Shown here: positions 23,945 through 36,299 of the stretch, piece after piece
Numbering within the stretch: position 1 is the first letter of the stretch
Layout: each line of letters begins with the position of its first letter
Origin: Gnetum montanum
Lineage: Eukaryota > Streptophyta > Gnetopsida > Gnetales > Gnetaceae
Assembly: GCA_015680685.1 (NCBI GenBank)
Contig: MNCI01002843.1
Coordinates: 1 to 64,000 of the forward strand
Direction of reading: 5' to 3'
DNA length: 64,000 bases
Position numbers and translations under genes: made by a program
Notes under the pieces: generated by a model
Told to the model about the DNA's origin: nothing
Seen by the model: the letters and a program-made list of their open reading frames with translations, nothing else
The model's database searches: none

Positions 23945-24135
23945 TACCCCCACAAATGAATGAAAACTCATCCTCGAGTTATAGTGAGGACAAGCTCCAT
24001 TGATTACACAGTGGATAGGTATGGGATTATTGACTGGTGAGAATGGGTTCATGCCATAGTTTGGAATCAGAACAAAATTGAGACACAACACAAAGAATGT
24101 GAAAGAAAATCCTATAGCTACAAAATTGATGGAAC

Positions 24136-26935
24136 TCATGTAGTTCCTAGTGGTGGTGGCTCCTCCATGGGTGCCTTTCCCTTGTCTTGTGCTCCAGGTC
24201 TTGGGACTTGATGGCATTGAATTATGGCTTGGAGTTTCTCCTCTTCGATTCGTGGATCCTGTGCTGTCCATGTTAATGTTCCGATGTTTGATGGAGTCGA
24301 CACCTCCGATGGGCAGGGTAGTTGTAGAAACATTTTATTTTCCTTGACATACCAAGCCGCAAACACCCGTCATTCCTCCTTGTAGGCTCTAGCTTTGTCT
24401 CTGTATTCCTGAAAATCTACAAGCCATCAAGCCAAGTCTGTTGCAACACCTTTTTATCCCTGGTAGCTTGCTTTAACCACCTCAAGTTTAGAATTTGCAA
24501 CCTCCAATTTTTGCAATATCTTCTTGCATTCTGCAAATTCTATTTCATATTTAATGTAGGTGGTGGCTACCTAGTACTTGAGCTCTATTCTCGAGCACCT
24601 TGTTATTAACATGGCAAGGTTGGCATATCGCAGGTTTGCCAACTCCATGTATTCTGTAAGGTCTTGGATCTGCAAGTCCTGGTTCTTAACTTCCACCTAG
24701 TGGGCAAATGCATATGTGTCTAATATGGCCCGCCAATCAGTGTGTTGAGCACTGATAGCATTGATGTGGGGCTTGGCCATATGGATCTCCTTCTCAAAGA
24801 TCTTTTTATACATCCCCAACTGGTCCCGGAAGTGCTCCTTTAGCTTTTCATGTCATTTAGCCTCATTCTGCCATGCGCTTATTTCAATATCCATCTTCTG
24901 GCGAATGGCGTGTACCTCCTCCATTGAGAGGGTTTGATTTTCCCTGGCTAAATAATTCATGTCCTAGTTGACCCGGATGAGTTGTTCTCGTAATTGCTAA
25001 AAATGTTCTTCGAGAACATTCTTTTGCTTTTCCAAGGAGGTCAACCGAAGGTTGTTAGCAACAAGCTACTTGTTTTCCTCTTGTAAGGCCTTGAGTGCCT
25101 TGGTATGTGCATAAGTTTGCGCTTGTGCTACAGAGGCATCCGAAATAGCCTTCTCTTTTTCTTCTGCCACCTTCTTATTCTCTGTTAATAGTTTGTTCAG
25201 TTGCTCAGTTTTAAAAGTATCCAGCTGGTCTGTAGGAACAAATTGCGAAGGATCTCGCTGTGCTGCTTGTAGGGCCATGAGCCTTTCTTGTAATTTTTGC
25301 ACCTCTGCTTCAGCGTGCTCGACCCTCATCTCTGTTAAGACAAGCTTTCCCTTGGTGAAAATGAGGTTTGATTGAATTGTTGTAACATCCTGAGGGATGT
25401 TAAATAGGGACGTCATTACCTATCCTGTTTATAGTAATCAATCAAGTACATCCTCATGTTTCACAGGAGTCATTGAGGTTCCAGCCAGAGTTTGAGTATC
25501 CCATGCTCCTGAAAGATCTGCCAGTGGCACAATAGGTACATTAAACAATTCTTTAATGTGATCTGCGACCACTTCTACGGCTCCTGCTACATCCTCGTGC
25601 TGCATGACCACCATTGTGGCCCCTTCACCAGTTTCTAATTGCACTTGAAATGATGTAGTATTCCCTGAGATCTGTTGTGAGCAAGTGCTCTCCCCTCCTC
25701 CTGTATGGATGAACACTTCACCTCTTGTGCGATCCAAAGAAACTGTGGGGTGTATGGCATCATTGATGATGCGAAAGAGATTTTCATCATCACGACTTCC
25801 CCAACTGACAGTCTCAGTGATGGCCCTGAGATGGCTCATCGACAGTCTATAATCTTGCAGTGACAGCAGTTGATCCTGGCCCTTGCTAGACCCTACTTCT
25901 TGTTGTTGGCTGGGCCCTATACTTGTAAGTTGGCTGGGTCCTACAAGTTGAGTTGTAGTTGGTCCTGCCGTCTATTCTTTTTCTTGTTCTGGTCCTAGCG
26001 TCTCATCAGTGATTTTCCTTGCGATTGGTGGCTTTAGCAATTCAGCATATGAAGCATTTTGGGCTTTTCAAAGGACATCATTGGTGTATCCTCTGATATC
26101 AACACGTCAGCACAGCTTCCTGATAAGACAAGGGAAGGGTAACACCATCTTCCCTGTCTTCTGTTTTTCAAACCGCCTCGAGATCTCTATGAAGTATAGA
26201 TGAGGTAGGTTAGCATTAACCTTTCCCATCAATACTGCACATCCCCTTACCACATATGTTGAAATTCTTTCTAAGCCCTTCATGGGAAAGAGGTGATAAG
26301 TCCCTATTTTAAAATAGATCCTCTCTTCTGTCGTCAACTCTCCAAATGTCTTATCCTCCTTGCCACATGCCCTTTCCAACCAAACTCGTCATGCATCAGG
26401 GTTTGAACAAGTAGACAATTGAGCAACCTTTGGCCCTATATTTGGAAGGTTTAATACTTTTGAAATGGCCTAAACAAAGAAATCGATTGTCACACCACAC
26501 ATGTTAACTGTGGTGCCTTGTTCTCTATTGTGCCAAAATTGGTACGTTTCCCCTAAGTACCAGGCACCACTTTTAGGGAGGATAGGCCATAATGGGGACC
26601 CTTTAAGGTGGCCCCTAACGGCCTTTGAAGCAAACTCTGTGAAAGATTCAAAATTTAATTCCATAATCACCGCAATGAATATGGACCTTTCATGGATAGC
26701 CTAAACACAATCCTGGGGCAATGTGAGATGTTGTCCCTGTTCAAGCGCTATCGCAGCTCCTCCTTCTGCCTACCTTGATTGTATAGTAGTAGTGTCCTAT
26801 TGGTGAATGTTAAATGATTGTTCCTCCTGCTCTGCATGCTATCTGGTAGGAACTTGTCCTTTGCCTCTCCTAGGTTGTCTGCTCCCACCTTGAGCAGGAC
26901 CTCCCTGTTGTCTGCGTTTCAGGGCCATCTGCAAT
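24136..26935 (-). pseudogene. Extra 3' ORF of element B (coiled-coil protein of unknown function)
   Basis: Begins at ATG 26933-26935 directly after gattgcag. Blocks: basic Gly/Gln-rich head (stop after about 25 codons); WYLGETYQFWHNREQG at about 26530-26570; WLERACGKEDKTFGELTTEE and a hydrophobic VVRGCAVLMG block at 26107-26385; acidic middle at 25438-25839; heptad-rich coiled coil at 25066-25416; Pro-rich end MEEPPPLGTT. It sits between the polymerase genes and the 3' LTR, where Athila relatives carry an env-like ORF, but I see no in-frame signal peptide or membrane anchor. The middle faintly recalls the 'putative plant transposon protein' domain. Frameshifts and stops break it. Confidence 0.7.
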
Positions 26936-28880
26936 CACACGAGGCTAATCGTTAGTAAGGTTGTTCCCGAAGTTAGGCTATACCTTAATGCTTGCCTTAA
27001 TGAATTTATTTTATCTCCATGTGATGTTTCTTGAAAGATTATAATAGTGAGTCCTTTTTACTTGGGTGGTTTCCAAATTTAGTTTCTTGGTATAACTAAG
27101 GGGATGAAATTATTTTTGGCACATTTATCCTTAATGTTATAACTAATTACCCTTGATAATGTCCTTCGGGTGATGAAAAATTTCAAAAAATTTATGCGTT
27201 ATTTGACGTGTGCCCCTTCCCCATGACTAAGCTGAATCCTCCGGGTTCAAGTAGGTTCAGACGGAATGAAAATCGAAGGACCAGCGAGCGAGATATAGGT
27301 ATGAAAGCAAGGGGCACGCAATCGTAAGTTGTAGAGAGAAATTTGAAAAAATCCCCCCCGTGAATGGTTGAAAATGATGGCAAGTGGTGCAGGGGGCATC
27401 ACGTATATATCGATTTTTTGTGATGTGATATTGCATACATGATATTGCGTAAATATCGATAGACGCGATATCGTGGCCTATCGATATTTAAGGCACAACA
27501 CAATATACCGAATTTTAAGATTTTTCTGAAATTTAAAATGTAAATTAAGGACATGTAGGCAAGTGTTAAAGGGTTCCAGAGTAATTTAGCTAGTTCTAAA
27601 GGCATGAATAATTATGTGTGGGTGGAATTGATCAATAAGGGCCTCAGGTGGTAAGGGAGAGAAAAAGGCCATGTGATGGTTCATAGGAACGTTGGAATTC
27701 GGAGGGATAGTAATAAGGGAAAGAATATCGTTGAAAATATGCTAAGGGTAATAGATGGCATGTGTGAGATGTGTTATGAGTGCAAATTACAAAAAATCAT
27801 GCAAGTGGGTTCTCCCCAAAGCAGGTTCCAACCTATAATGCCCTCGCGTAACCACACTTAAAAGTGTCCGTAGGCACTAGAAGGGTTAAATGTAATCCAT
27901 ACCAGTTTCACAAAACACACACATGTAGATACCACTGGAATGAGGTAATAATTTGACACTATATGAGATGTGAGCTACAATTACATGAATAGTGAGATGA
28001 GACGAACTATAGAAGGGATTGTAGAGATTGGGACATGAGGTATCTGACCCAGGGCACATTGAATCCTACGTGTAAAGCATGATTACTGTGTCATTAACCC
28101 GTTGTTCCAAGATCAGGACCAAGTCCATTCCTCTAATCAGTGACATCACATTGTGTCATCCCATGATGAGCGACTATGAGAGTACCATAACAAGGCGTAT
28201 GATCACTTGGCATTTTGTTCAAGGGAAGAGTGATTTTTGCTTTGTGGCACTTCCTTTGTGGTTGTTTTTTTTTTGTTTTTGTTTTTTTTATTACTGAATC
28301 CAGAGAAACCACCAACCTTCAAGCATGGGTGTATGCCTTTCCAGTGGAACCCCCTAGAACAGCATTGGATTTTTAAGTGCCTTTTAATTACTCTTACTCC
28401 CATTTTGCGTTAGATCTACAAGGATCTTAGTACAACCACGTTGCGTGATAACTCCCACAAACGTCACCAAAGAGAATCCTCAAGTTCCCTTGATGTCACA
28501 CCCTAATCATTCCCTCTTGATCCATCCTTCTTCATTCTAGGTATAATGAACACAAAATTAATTTTAATTTTTAAGAATGTCAAGAATATCACTGTACCCT
28601 CGAATAGAACCTTTTATTTGTAGAGTGGATGAGTGGGTGTAATGGGCTCACTATCCAAATAATTAATCACTCAAGACTCGATAACATAGAACACACCTCA
28701 ACCAATGAGCCACATGAGTGTTTTATTCATAGATGAGATTACTTATAAAAAGATAAAAAGATAAAACAAGAAATTGAAAAATGAAAAACTGGAAAACAAA
28801 AAATTTTAAAATTAAAGAAAATGAAAAAATATTTATTAGTCCTGCTTGTTATTAGAATGGGGGATATGCCCCATAACTAA
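26936..28880 (-). other. Non-coding stretch of element B between gag and extra ORF
   Basis: Aligns with 34140-36250 of C (for example 27800-27940 with 35040-35180, the 'aaccacacttaaaagtgtcc' area). It holds an A-rich plus-strand run at 28740-28840 and a perfect inverted repeat at 27451-27489. Small open frames here are not supported. Confidence 0.6.
27451..27489. repeat. Perfect 12-bp inverted repeat beside GATATC motifs
   Basis: AAATATCGATAG (27451-27462) and CTATCGATATTT (27478-27489) are exact reverse complements around a 15-base loop that itself contains GCGATATCG. Two more GATATTG motifs lie just left (27426-27450). Confidence 0.85.
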
Positions 28881-28889
28881 ATGGTTGAG

Positions 28890-30910
28890 CATGGTGAGGA
28901 CTAATAAATGAAAGATGAGGATCCTTGCATGTTGGAAATATTGAAACTTGGTCATACTTACCCCATTGGGGTTCACACACCTGATGATAGTAAGCATAGT
29001 GAGGCAATTTACAAGATGTGATTCTTGGGTAAAGAGTTAACCCACTATGATATTTGAGACTATAAGATGGTACACAAGGATTGAGATGTCACTCTCCATG
29101 GCTGTATTCATTGGACCATATGGTTATTGGAGTGTTAATTGGTGGCCCTGATGAAGTGACACGAGGCATTGGGTTCGAAGAGAAGGATGTACCACAGTGT
29201 TGGACTTGTGCTAAATTGGAGAATGCAATGGCCTCGAAACTATGTTGTCCCTTCCTATGGTCATGTCTAAAGAAGGGATGCCTTCGATGTTGCTGAGGTC
29301 TCTCACTACTGTTGGAAATAGTAGCACAAGTAACATTCATGGGTTGTTGCTGTGGTGTAAACACTTCAGGAACAGTTGGTGGCGACGTAGAAGGAGGGAA
29401 AGGATGAGAATGTTGAAATTTAGGAGAAGTGTAAGGTACACAAGGCAATGGTTGTGTTGAGGACATGGGCTGATAGTACCGAGAAGAATCATAATGCAGC
29501 GAGATAGAGTATGTTGACCTAGTTGGGGAAATAGGATGTTGAACTACATAAGCATTTAGATTCGGATAATACGAAGGGTGTCTCCAGTTTAGGGATATCT
29601 TCCCCCACGATTGGGATTGTTACCATTGTGATCAAACACAATATCTCTGTCCAAACTATGGGTGTAACATGCTTCCCCAATGCTCATATAATTGTAACAA
29701 GATTGGACATTGGCCCTTGATGTGATCATATAGGCAAATGTTGCATTCATACGTGTGATTGGCAGTTGAGCTCTTATTTTCTTCATCCCTTCTTTCCAAT
29801 TGTCTCATGATACTTTGTCTTGCTTCTCAGGTTGTCAAAACTCTATCTTCAATAATATCAATATATTCTCCACACTTTTTATGTGTCCATTCCAACATCT
29901 TATTGATCTTTGCCTCGACTTCTTCTAGTGAGTTTTGTATTGGCAAAGATGGTTCTTCCTCCTTGAGATAGGTTGATTTCTCCTTTTTATGATTATGGAC
30001 CTCTGTTAAGTTGAGATTTTGGTCCCATTGATGCTTTTCAACACTCTCCCATCTAGCCATTTCTCCTTCTTCTTTTGCTACCTGCTTAATAAGCTCTTGG
30101 AATTTATGGGTTCATAGTTTGTATAGTTGACCTTGGGCATACATCCCTAGGGTTTCTCTTGTTGCATCATGAAGCCCATCAATGATATGGTACATTAGCC
30201 TTTCCTTAGCGAACTCATGGCCTGGACAGTTGTTTAATAGTGCATAATATCTTTCTAAGGCCATGTCCAAGGGTTCATGTTGTGCTTGGTTCCACTCTTA
30301 GATTTGTTTCCTCAAGGCCGACACTCTTGCGTAGGTTTGATATATTTCATTAAAGATTTCTACCATTGTTGGCCAATGTCATATTGAATTTGGTTTTAAC
30401 GATCTATACCAGACTTTTGCTTGGCCAACAAGTGTCATAGGAAAGAGCTTAAGTTTTTGCCAACCATTATCAATGAATGTTGTTCCATGCATAGGCATCG
30501 TAGAAGGCTTGTAAATGTTGTTGTGGATCTAAGTCATAGCCTTCTGAAAAATTGGAAAAGTTGTTTAAATCAAGCCTGGGTAGGCGGCTCTCTTTACGAT
30601 GCCTACGGGAGATTTGAACAGCCTCTTGTATTTGTGTTAGGCTTGTAGTGGCTAGTAGGGGTTCATCATCATCGAGTAAGTTATGCTTTCGTGTGTTGGG
30701 ATGATGCTACCTTTGTTTATGTTTATAAGAAACCCCGACTTCGGATTGTGTACTCCAATCTTCATTGTCATATAATTCGTTGGTCCTCCAATGAATTGCC
30801 TCATTGGATATGACATTATCATAGTCTTGTAGGAGAGGCATGGTTGTGCAATTGTGTGTGAGTTTGTATGTGACTTTTTATAATTATTTCTACCTAAAAG
30901 ATATATCATT
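28890..30910 (-). pseudogene. Gag of element B, heavily degraded
   Basis: Minus-strand blocks line up with A's gag: DLNNFSNFSEGYDLDPQQHL near 30500-30560, the zinc-knuckle region at about 29650-29740 and a Pro/Gln-rich tail at 29089-29466. The open piece 29827-30060 corresponds to the charged segment. Many stops; about half of the core cannot be followed in one frame. Confidence 0.72.
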
Positions 30911-30963
30911 AATTCCTATACAGTGACCTTGTATGATATAACTAATCTAGATAACTAGCATCG

Positions 30964-30981
30964 TCCCCGGCAATGGTGCCA
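30964..30981 (-). other. Primer binding site of element B (tRNA-Asp)
   Basis: Minus strand TGGCACCATTGCCGGGGA; two differences from the perfect tRNA-Asp complement in A. Confidence 0.85.
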
Positions 30982-30982
30982 A

Positions 30983-31771
30983 TGATGAGTGGCAAGGTAC
31001 CCCTACACTCAACTATATGAATATGAGCATTTCACACAAAATCGAGTTGAACTCCACAAATGGACTAGTTGTGGTATCTAGATAGTTACTCGTAGATCGC
31101 AGTTCGATGTCTTCCCACCTAGACTAGTATTAGCTATGTCACATATGGTTTAGTACAGCGTGAGATGTATGATGTGTTCCTATACTAATGCTACTCCTGG
31201 GGCTAATGGAAAATAATGTTAAATAAACTAGGAGAGAGAGAGAGAGAGTCTAAGCTAGCCTAAGTGCGATGAGAATCCATTCCTTAATCATTCGTACACA
31301 TCTTGGACTTCATGCATGACTACTACTGGGATTACCAAGCACAGATCCTAGGTACGCTACTGGGTTACCAAGTAGTCACACTTAAATGCTCATGATCAAG
31401 TCGTACTCATTCTGCGTTTAATAGGAGTTTAGGGTAAAGAGATGTTAACTATGAAAGCAATAAATAACAATAAAAATTAAATAATTAAACTAAGTGAATG
31501 TTGCAATGATGAAGTAATCTTGATCTTTATTGTCAGTCATGTGCATGTCCAAGTACGTCACACTCGAATAAGGATGTCGTACAATTACAATCACCACACT
31601 ACGGGCATGCATTGGGAGAAAAGGGTTGAGAGAATAACTACTTAAAACTAAACATTTAAAAACTCTAAAAATTGCCTACCAGATCTATCTACCTCTTATT
31701 TATAGATGAGGAGACAAGCTGCGATATCCCGTATGCGATATTGCGGCCAACAAAATGATGATAACTCATCA
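30983..31771 (-). repeat. 5' LTR of element B
   Basis: 789 bp, TGATGAGTGG...CTCATCA on the plus strand. TATA box TATTTATA at 31697-31704 with GATATC motifs to its right. A (GA)n run occurs at about 31231-31248. Confidence 0.9.
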
Positions 31772-34132
31772 CCTATTGTTAACATGGCTAGGTTAGCATA
31801 GCAAAGGTTAGCTAACCCCACATATTCTTTCAAATTTTCCATCTATAGGTCATTATTTTTAACTTTCGCTTGGTGGGCATGAGCATAACTATCCAAGATG
31901 GGTTGCTAGTCTAGATTCTATGCTGATATGGAGCTAATTTGGGCCTTTGCCTTCTAAATCTCCTTCTATTGATTTTTTTATACATTCCTACCTAATCAAG
32001 GAAGTGTTCCTTTAGCTTTTCATGCTTCTTAGCTTCATTTTTCCATGCGCTAATCTCAATAGTTGATTTCTATCTAATTACACATACCTTCTTCAGGTTC
32101 TATTCTTCCTTGCTAAGTGACTCATATCTTGGTTAGCCCTCATCAATTGATCTCTCAACTAATGGATGCTTTCCTCCAAGATATTCTTTTGCTTCTTGAT
32201 GTTGGTTAACCTGGTATTATTTGCAGTAAGTTTTTTATTCTCTTCTTGTGTTGTTGTAAGTGCCTTAGCATGTGTATATGATTGTGCTTCTACTACTGAG
32301 GCATTTCACACCACTTTCTTCTTATTCTCCATCTGCTTATTTTACTTTAGCAGATAATTGAATTATTTTGTTCTAAATTGTTCTAGTTGATCAAGCGCAA
32401 TGTATTGAGTAACATCTTTGTGTTTTGCCCTCAAGGTCATAAGCTCTTCCTATAGTCTAAGGATTTCAACTTCTACATGCTTCGCCTTGGTCTTTGCCAT
32501 GACCAGCTTACCCCTAGTTACGAACATCTCTAACTGCACTACAATGACATCACTTAGAATGTCAAAAAGAATTATCATCACCTATCCAATCTACAACAGT
32601 TGATCTAGCACATCCTCATGATCAGTATAATTCATTGAGGTGCTAGCTCACATTTGAGGATCTTTGGCTCCAATTAGATCCACTAGTGGCATAACATGTA
32701 TGTTGAAAGATTTTTTAATGTGATCTATGATCACTTCTATGGCTCTTGTGGCATCTTGATGCTACATAATCACAACTGTGGCTCCTTCTATTTCAAGCAC
32801 CACTTGGAATGATGTAACGTTCTCAGAAATCTATTGTGACCATTAGGCCTCTCCTCCTAACTGCAATGGTTTCTATCCACTTACAAGATCTATGGAAACT
32901 ATGGGCTACATGACAATATCAATCACTTTGTAGAGGTTGGCCTCCTCCCCTGTTCCCCAAATAATAGTCTCTACAATTTGTTGCAGATGACTTATTGATG
33001 GCTTGTACTCCTGTGGCGACGATGGTGGAACTTGCTGTTGCTACTATTGTTTTTGTTACTACTGCTACTATTATTGTTGTTGCTACTACTGCTCTTATTG
33101 CTACTATTGCTCTTGTTGCTACTAACCAATGGGTCCCACTTGTTATTTTTGTTTAGTAACTTATGTGGTTTTCCTAGCTTCAATTTCTTTCTCCACTTAA
33201 TCTTTCTTTGGTGGTGCCAGCTTGAGGATTTCAGCATAAGAGACATTTTGAGCCTTCCTAAGGACATCATTAGTATACCCCAAGATTCCAACACATTTAC
33301 ATAGCTTCTTGATTAGGTAAGGAATGGAAGTATCAACTTCCCTACCTTCTTTTCCTCAAACCACCTTTGAATCTCCATAAAATAAAGTTGTGCAAGATTT
33401 TCATTGTACTTTCCCATCAAAATCACACTTCCTCTAGCCACATAGGTGGACAATTTGTTCAATCTCTTTATGAGAAATAGGTGGTACATGCCAATTTTGA
33501 AATAATTTCTTTCCTCCAGATTTAATTCATTATACTCTTTATCTTCTTGGTCATATGCCCTTTTTAGCAACAATTTTCTAGTTTTTTTTATTTAACCTGG
33601 TGGATAGAGGTGCTAATCTTGCCCCTTCATCAGGCATGTTCAAAGCTTGTCCTATTGCCTTGACTAAATAAGAAACAAAGACTCCTTCAATGTTTATTGT
33701 AGCATCTTCATCTTTGTTATGCCAGAACTGGTAAGTCTTCCCTAAATACCATTCATTACTATTGAAAAGGATGGGCCATAGTGGTGCTGCTTGGAGTTAT
33801 GTCCTTACCACTTCTAGAACAAACTCTACAAATGTTCCAAAGTTCATTTTCCCAATCACTGTGGTTAAGAGCAATCTCTCCTAGATATCTTGGAGACATT
33901 CTTGTGATAGTGTGAGATGCTATCCTTGTTCTTGTAGTCCTTCAGCATATGCTTGGACCAATTGTTCGATAGTAGGAGCTTCTTGACGAATATGGAAGGA
34001 TTGAGCCTCTTGCTCTACATGTTCTACTTGTGGCTCTTGTGCTCCTATTTGGCCTCTTCCTTGGCCTCTTGGTCGTTTGCTTGTCAATTTTGAGGGTCCT
34101 CCTATTTCTCTTCCCTTTGGGACCATTTGCAA
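31772..34132 (-). pseudogene. Extra 3' ORF of element C, main part
   Basis: Starts at ATG 34127-34129 directly after gattgcaa. Open pieces: basic head MVPKGREIGGPSK... (33920-34132) and the block KEYNELNLEERNYFKIGMYH with VARGSVILMGK at 33313-33573, which match B's ORF at 26900 and 26107-26379. Further on, the acidic middle and coiled-coil region align with 24600-25840 but are full of stops. A Gln-codon-rich repeat sits at 33030-33125. The C-terminal end is on the far side of the nested block (16103-16665). Confidence 0.72.
33030..33125. repeat. Trinucleotide-like repeat in element C extra ORF
   Basis: About 95 bp of GTT/GCT/ACT triplets. In the ORF frame on the minus strand the triplets are CAA, CAG, GAG and TAG, which points to a former polyglutamine linker decayed by C-to-T changes. 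The plus-strand poly-Leu frame across it is an artefact. Confidence 0.75.
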
Positions 34133-34139
34133 TCATCGA

Positions 34140-36299
34140 GGAATGAGGACTTATTAGAATGTGTTCTCTAAATTTTATAACTCCCTTCCTTTCTCATACC
34201 TTTAGTTAGATCAAATTCCTAGTTTATTAGGATTGTAGAGTTAGAAATATTTTCAAAAAGAAACCCCATAAGTGTTAATTTACTTATAACCTTTCACAAT
34301 TGTCCATTTCATTCTTGTTCATGGCTTGTAATGATTGTTATGGTTCCTTAAGACCATTATTTAAGTGTTTCTAGCATTAATGTGATTAATTTTTATTGAA
34401 AATTTTCAAGTTTCCCTTCATACTTACCCTTATAATACCTTTCGGACATTAGCAAATTCTAAAAATTTGGGTCAAATTTTCCTCGCTAGCACCCCTCCAT
34501 AACTAAGATGAGCACTTTGGGATCAGATAGATTCAAAAATCACTAAAATTGGAGCAATAGTAAGCAAGTTATGGTTTGGGAAAGCTAGGAGGTTATAGTG
34601 CAAATTGTATAAGAAAAATGGTAAAATCTCCCTTACTCAAATGTGAAAAATGAAAAAAAATTCAACTCAGTCCCACCTATATATAGATTTTATAGGCTCC
34701 AATATTAGAGATATCAGAGGGGCTCAAAGGCAAAACAATCCTTATTTTTTGATAATTTTTTAGAATAAAATATGGGCCATTTGGGATGGTTAGAAGTTAC
34801 AAAGCATGTTCAGAGGATCTCAGACTATGGATGATGCATATTTTTTGAGAATTTGGCATAGAAAGTTCATAAAGAAGGAATCTTGGGCTACGAAAGTTCA
34901 TGAAGTGTTGATAAGATGTGTAATGAATTCATGTTGTTGGAATGGAGATATTGAATAATAAAGAAAGGTTTTATTGACATTTATTGGTATTGGAAGGCTT
35001 AAGATAATGTGGAATTGCTTGGCAGGTATAAGATACAATAATTATACAAGTGGATCCTCCCCAAAGTGGGCTCTAGTCCTTAATGCCCTTGTATAACCAC
35101 ACCTAAAAGTGTCCTTAGACACTCAAGGAGTTAAATATAAACATACCTGTTTAGCAAAACACACATGTTAGTATCACCAAGTTGGGAAAATCATACTATA
35201 CTATACAAAACCACAAGTTATGACTATTTGTATAGTGAGCTAAAATGGATTTAAAAGGGATTGCAGAAATCAAGACGTGAGGTGTCTTACCATAGAAATA
35301 ATGAATTCTTATGTTTTATTAGTGGTTAAAGCAATCATTAGCCTTTCTGTCCAAGATTCAAGCCAAGTCCATACCACATTCTAGTCACATTACATTGTTT
35401 CATCTCTTGGATTAACAATTGTAAGACTATCACTATTGCAAGGAGTATTGTCACTTGGCATATTATCCAAGGAAGGAGTTTATTCATGGCATTATTTATT
35501 TTCTAGATTTCTAAGAAGCTACCTACCTTCAGGCATGGGCAACGTGTCATTCCAGTGGTACCTCCAAAAATTTATTCAGTGCACTTTTTTTTTTATTTGT
35601 GTCAACCTTACCAAAGGACTACCTTCAGGCATGGGTAACATGTCTTTCTAGTGACATGGTAAGGTAGCACTTATTTTACTCTTACTCCCATATTTTGTTA
35701 GATCTACAAGGATATAATACAACCTAAGCAATAGGATAAGACTAACAAAAGTAATTCAAGAGAGTCCACAAATCCCCTTGACGTCACACCCTTTACATTT
35801 TCACTTGGTTCTTCACTTTTCTATCTAGGCCTAACAATCACATGTTTATTCTTATTTGTATGATGAAAAAAGAATATCATTATGGCCATGGTAAGAACCT
35901 CTCATTAATGGAATGGATGGATGAATTTTGTGGTCATTCAAATAATTAGTTCCTTATGACTTATGACTTGATAGCATAGAGAAATCTTCATCTTATTAGA
36001 CTACATCTTACCTTATTCATAATGTGTTTATTAGTCATCAAAATTATTTACAAAGGTTATGAAAATAAAGTATGAAAAAGATAGTAAAAACAAAAAAAGG
36101 TGTAAAGAATGAAAGATGTTAAAAGAATGGAAAAATTGTAAAGAATTGAAAAATGTCAAAGAATATCGAAATTTTAAGAAATAAAAAGTATAAAAGAATG
36201 AGAAAATATCAAAGAACATGAAATAATGAAAAGAAAACAAAAACTTCAATGAAGTACCTACAATCTCATATTAACACCAACGAGCCAACCAAAATTTGG
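34140..36299 (-). other. Non-coding stretch of element C
   Basis: Counterpart of 26936-28880 in B: cccc-aaag box near 35060, tandem 'taccttcaggcatggg' copies near 35522 and 35620, and an A-rich run at 36050-36240. No gene seen. Confidence 0.55.

Larger units (their letters stand above)
23816..31771 (-). mobile_element. Element B: pol-less Athila-family element with gag and extra ORF
   Basis: 5' LTR 30983-31771, tRNA-Asp primer site 30964-30981, decayed gag 28890-30910, non-coding 26936-28880, extra ORF 24136-26935, and the first 130 bp of the 3' LTR (23816-23944) cut by the A junction. The 3' end of the body reads ...gtgggggta then TGATGAG, a purine-rich tract before the LTR. Compared with C, about 5.6 kb holding protease, reverse transcriptase, RNase H and integrase is missing between gag and the non-coding stretch. 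B is inserted inside C's extra ORF. Confidence 0.83.

Noticed and set aside
23942-24271. Minus frame with a hydrophobic segment at the end of B as a membrane anchor for the extra ORF
   Set aside because: The hydrophobic segment is in a different frame from MEEPPPLGTT, after the ORF's stop.
24136-26935. Retroviral envelope gene
   Set aside because: Only the position fits; no in-frame signal peptide, cleavage site or membrane anchor could be seen.
33032-33304. Plus-strand frame with a long run of leucines
   Set aside because: Antisense of the trinucleotide repeat in C's extra ORF.
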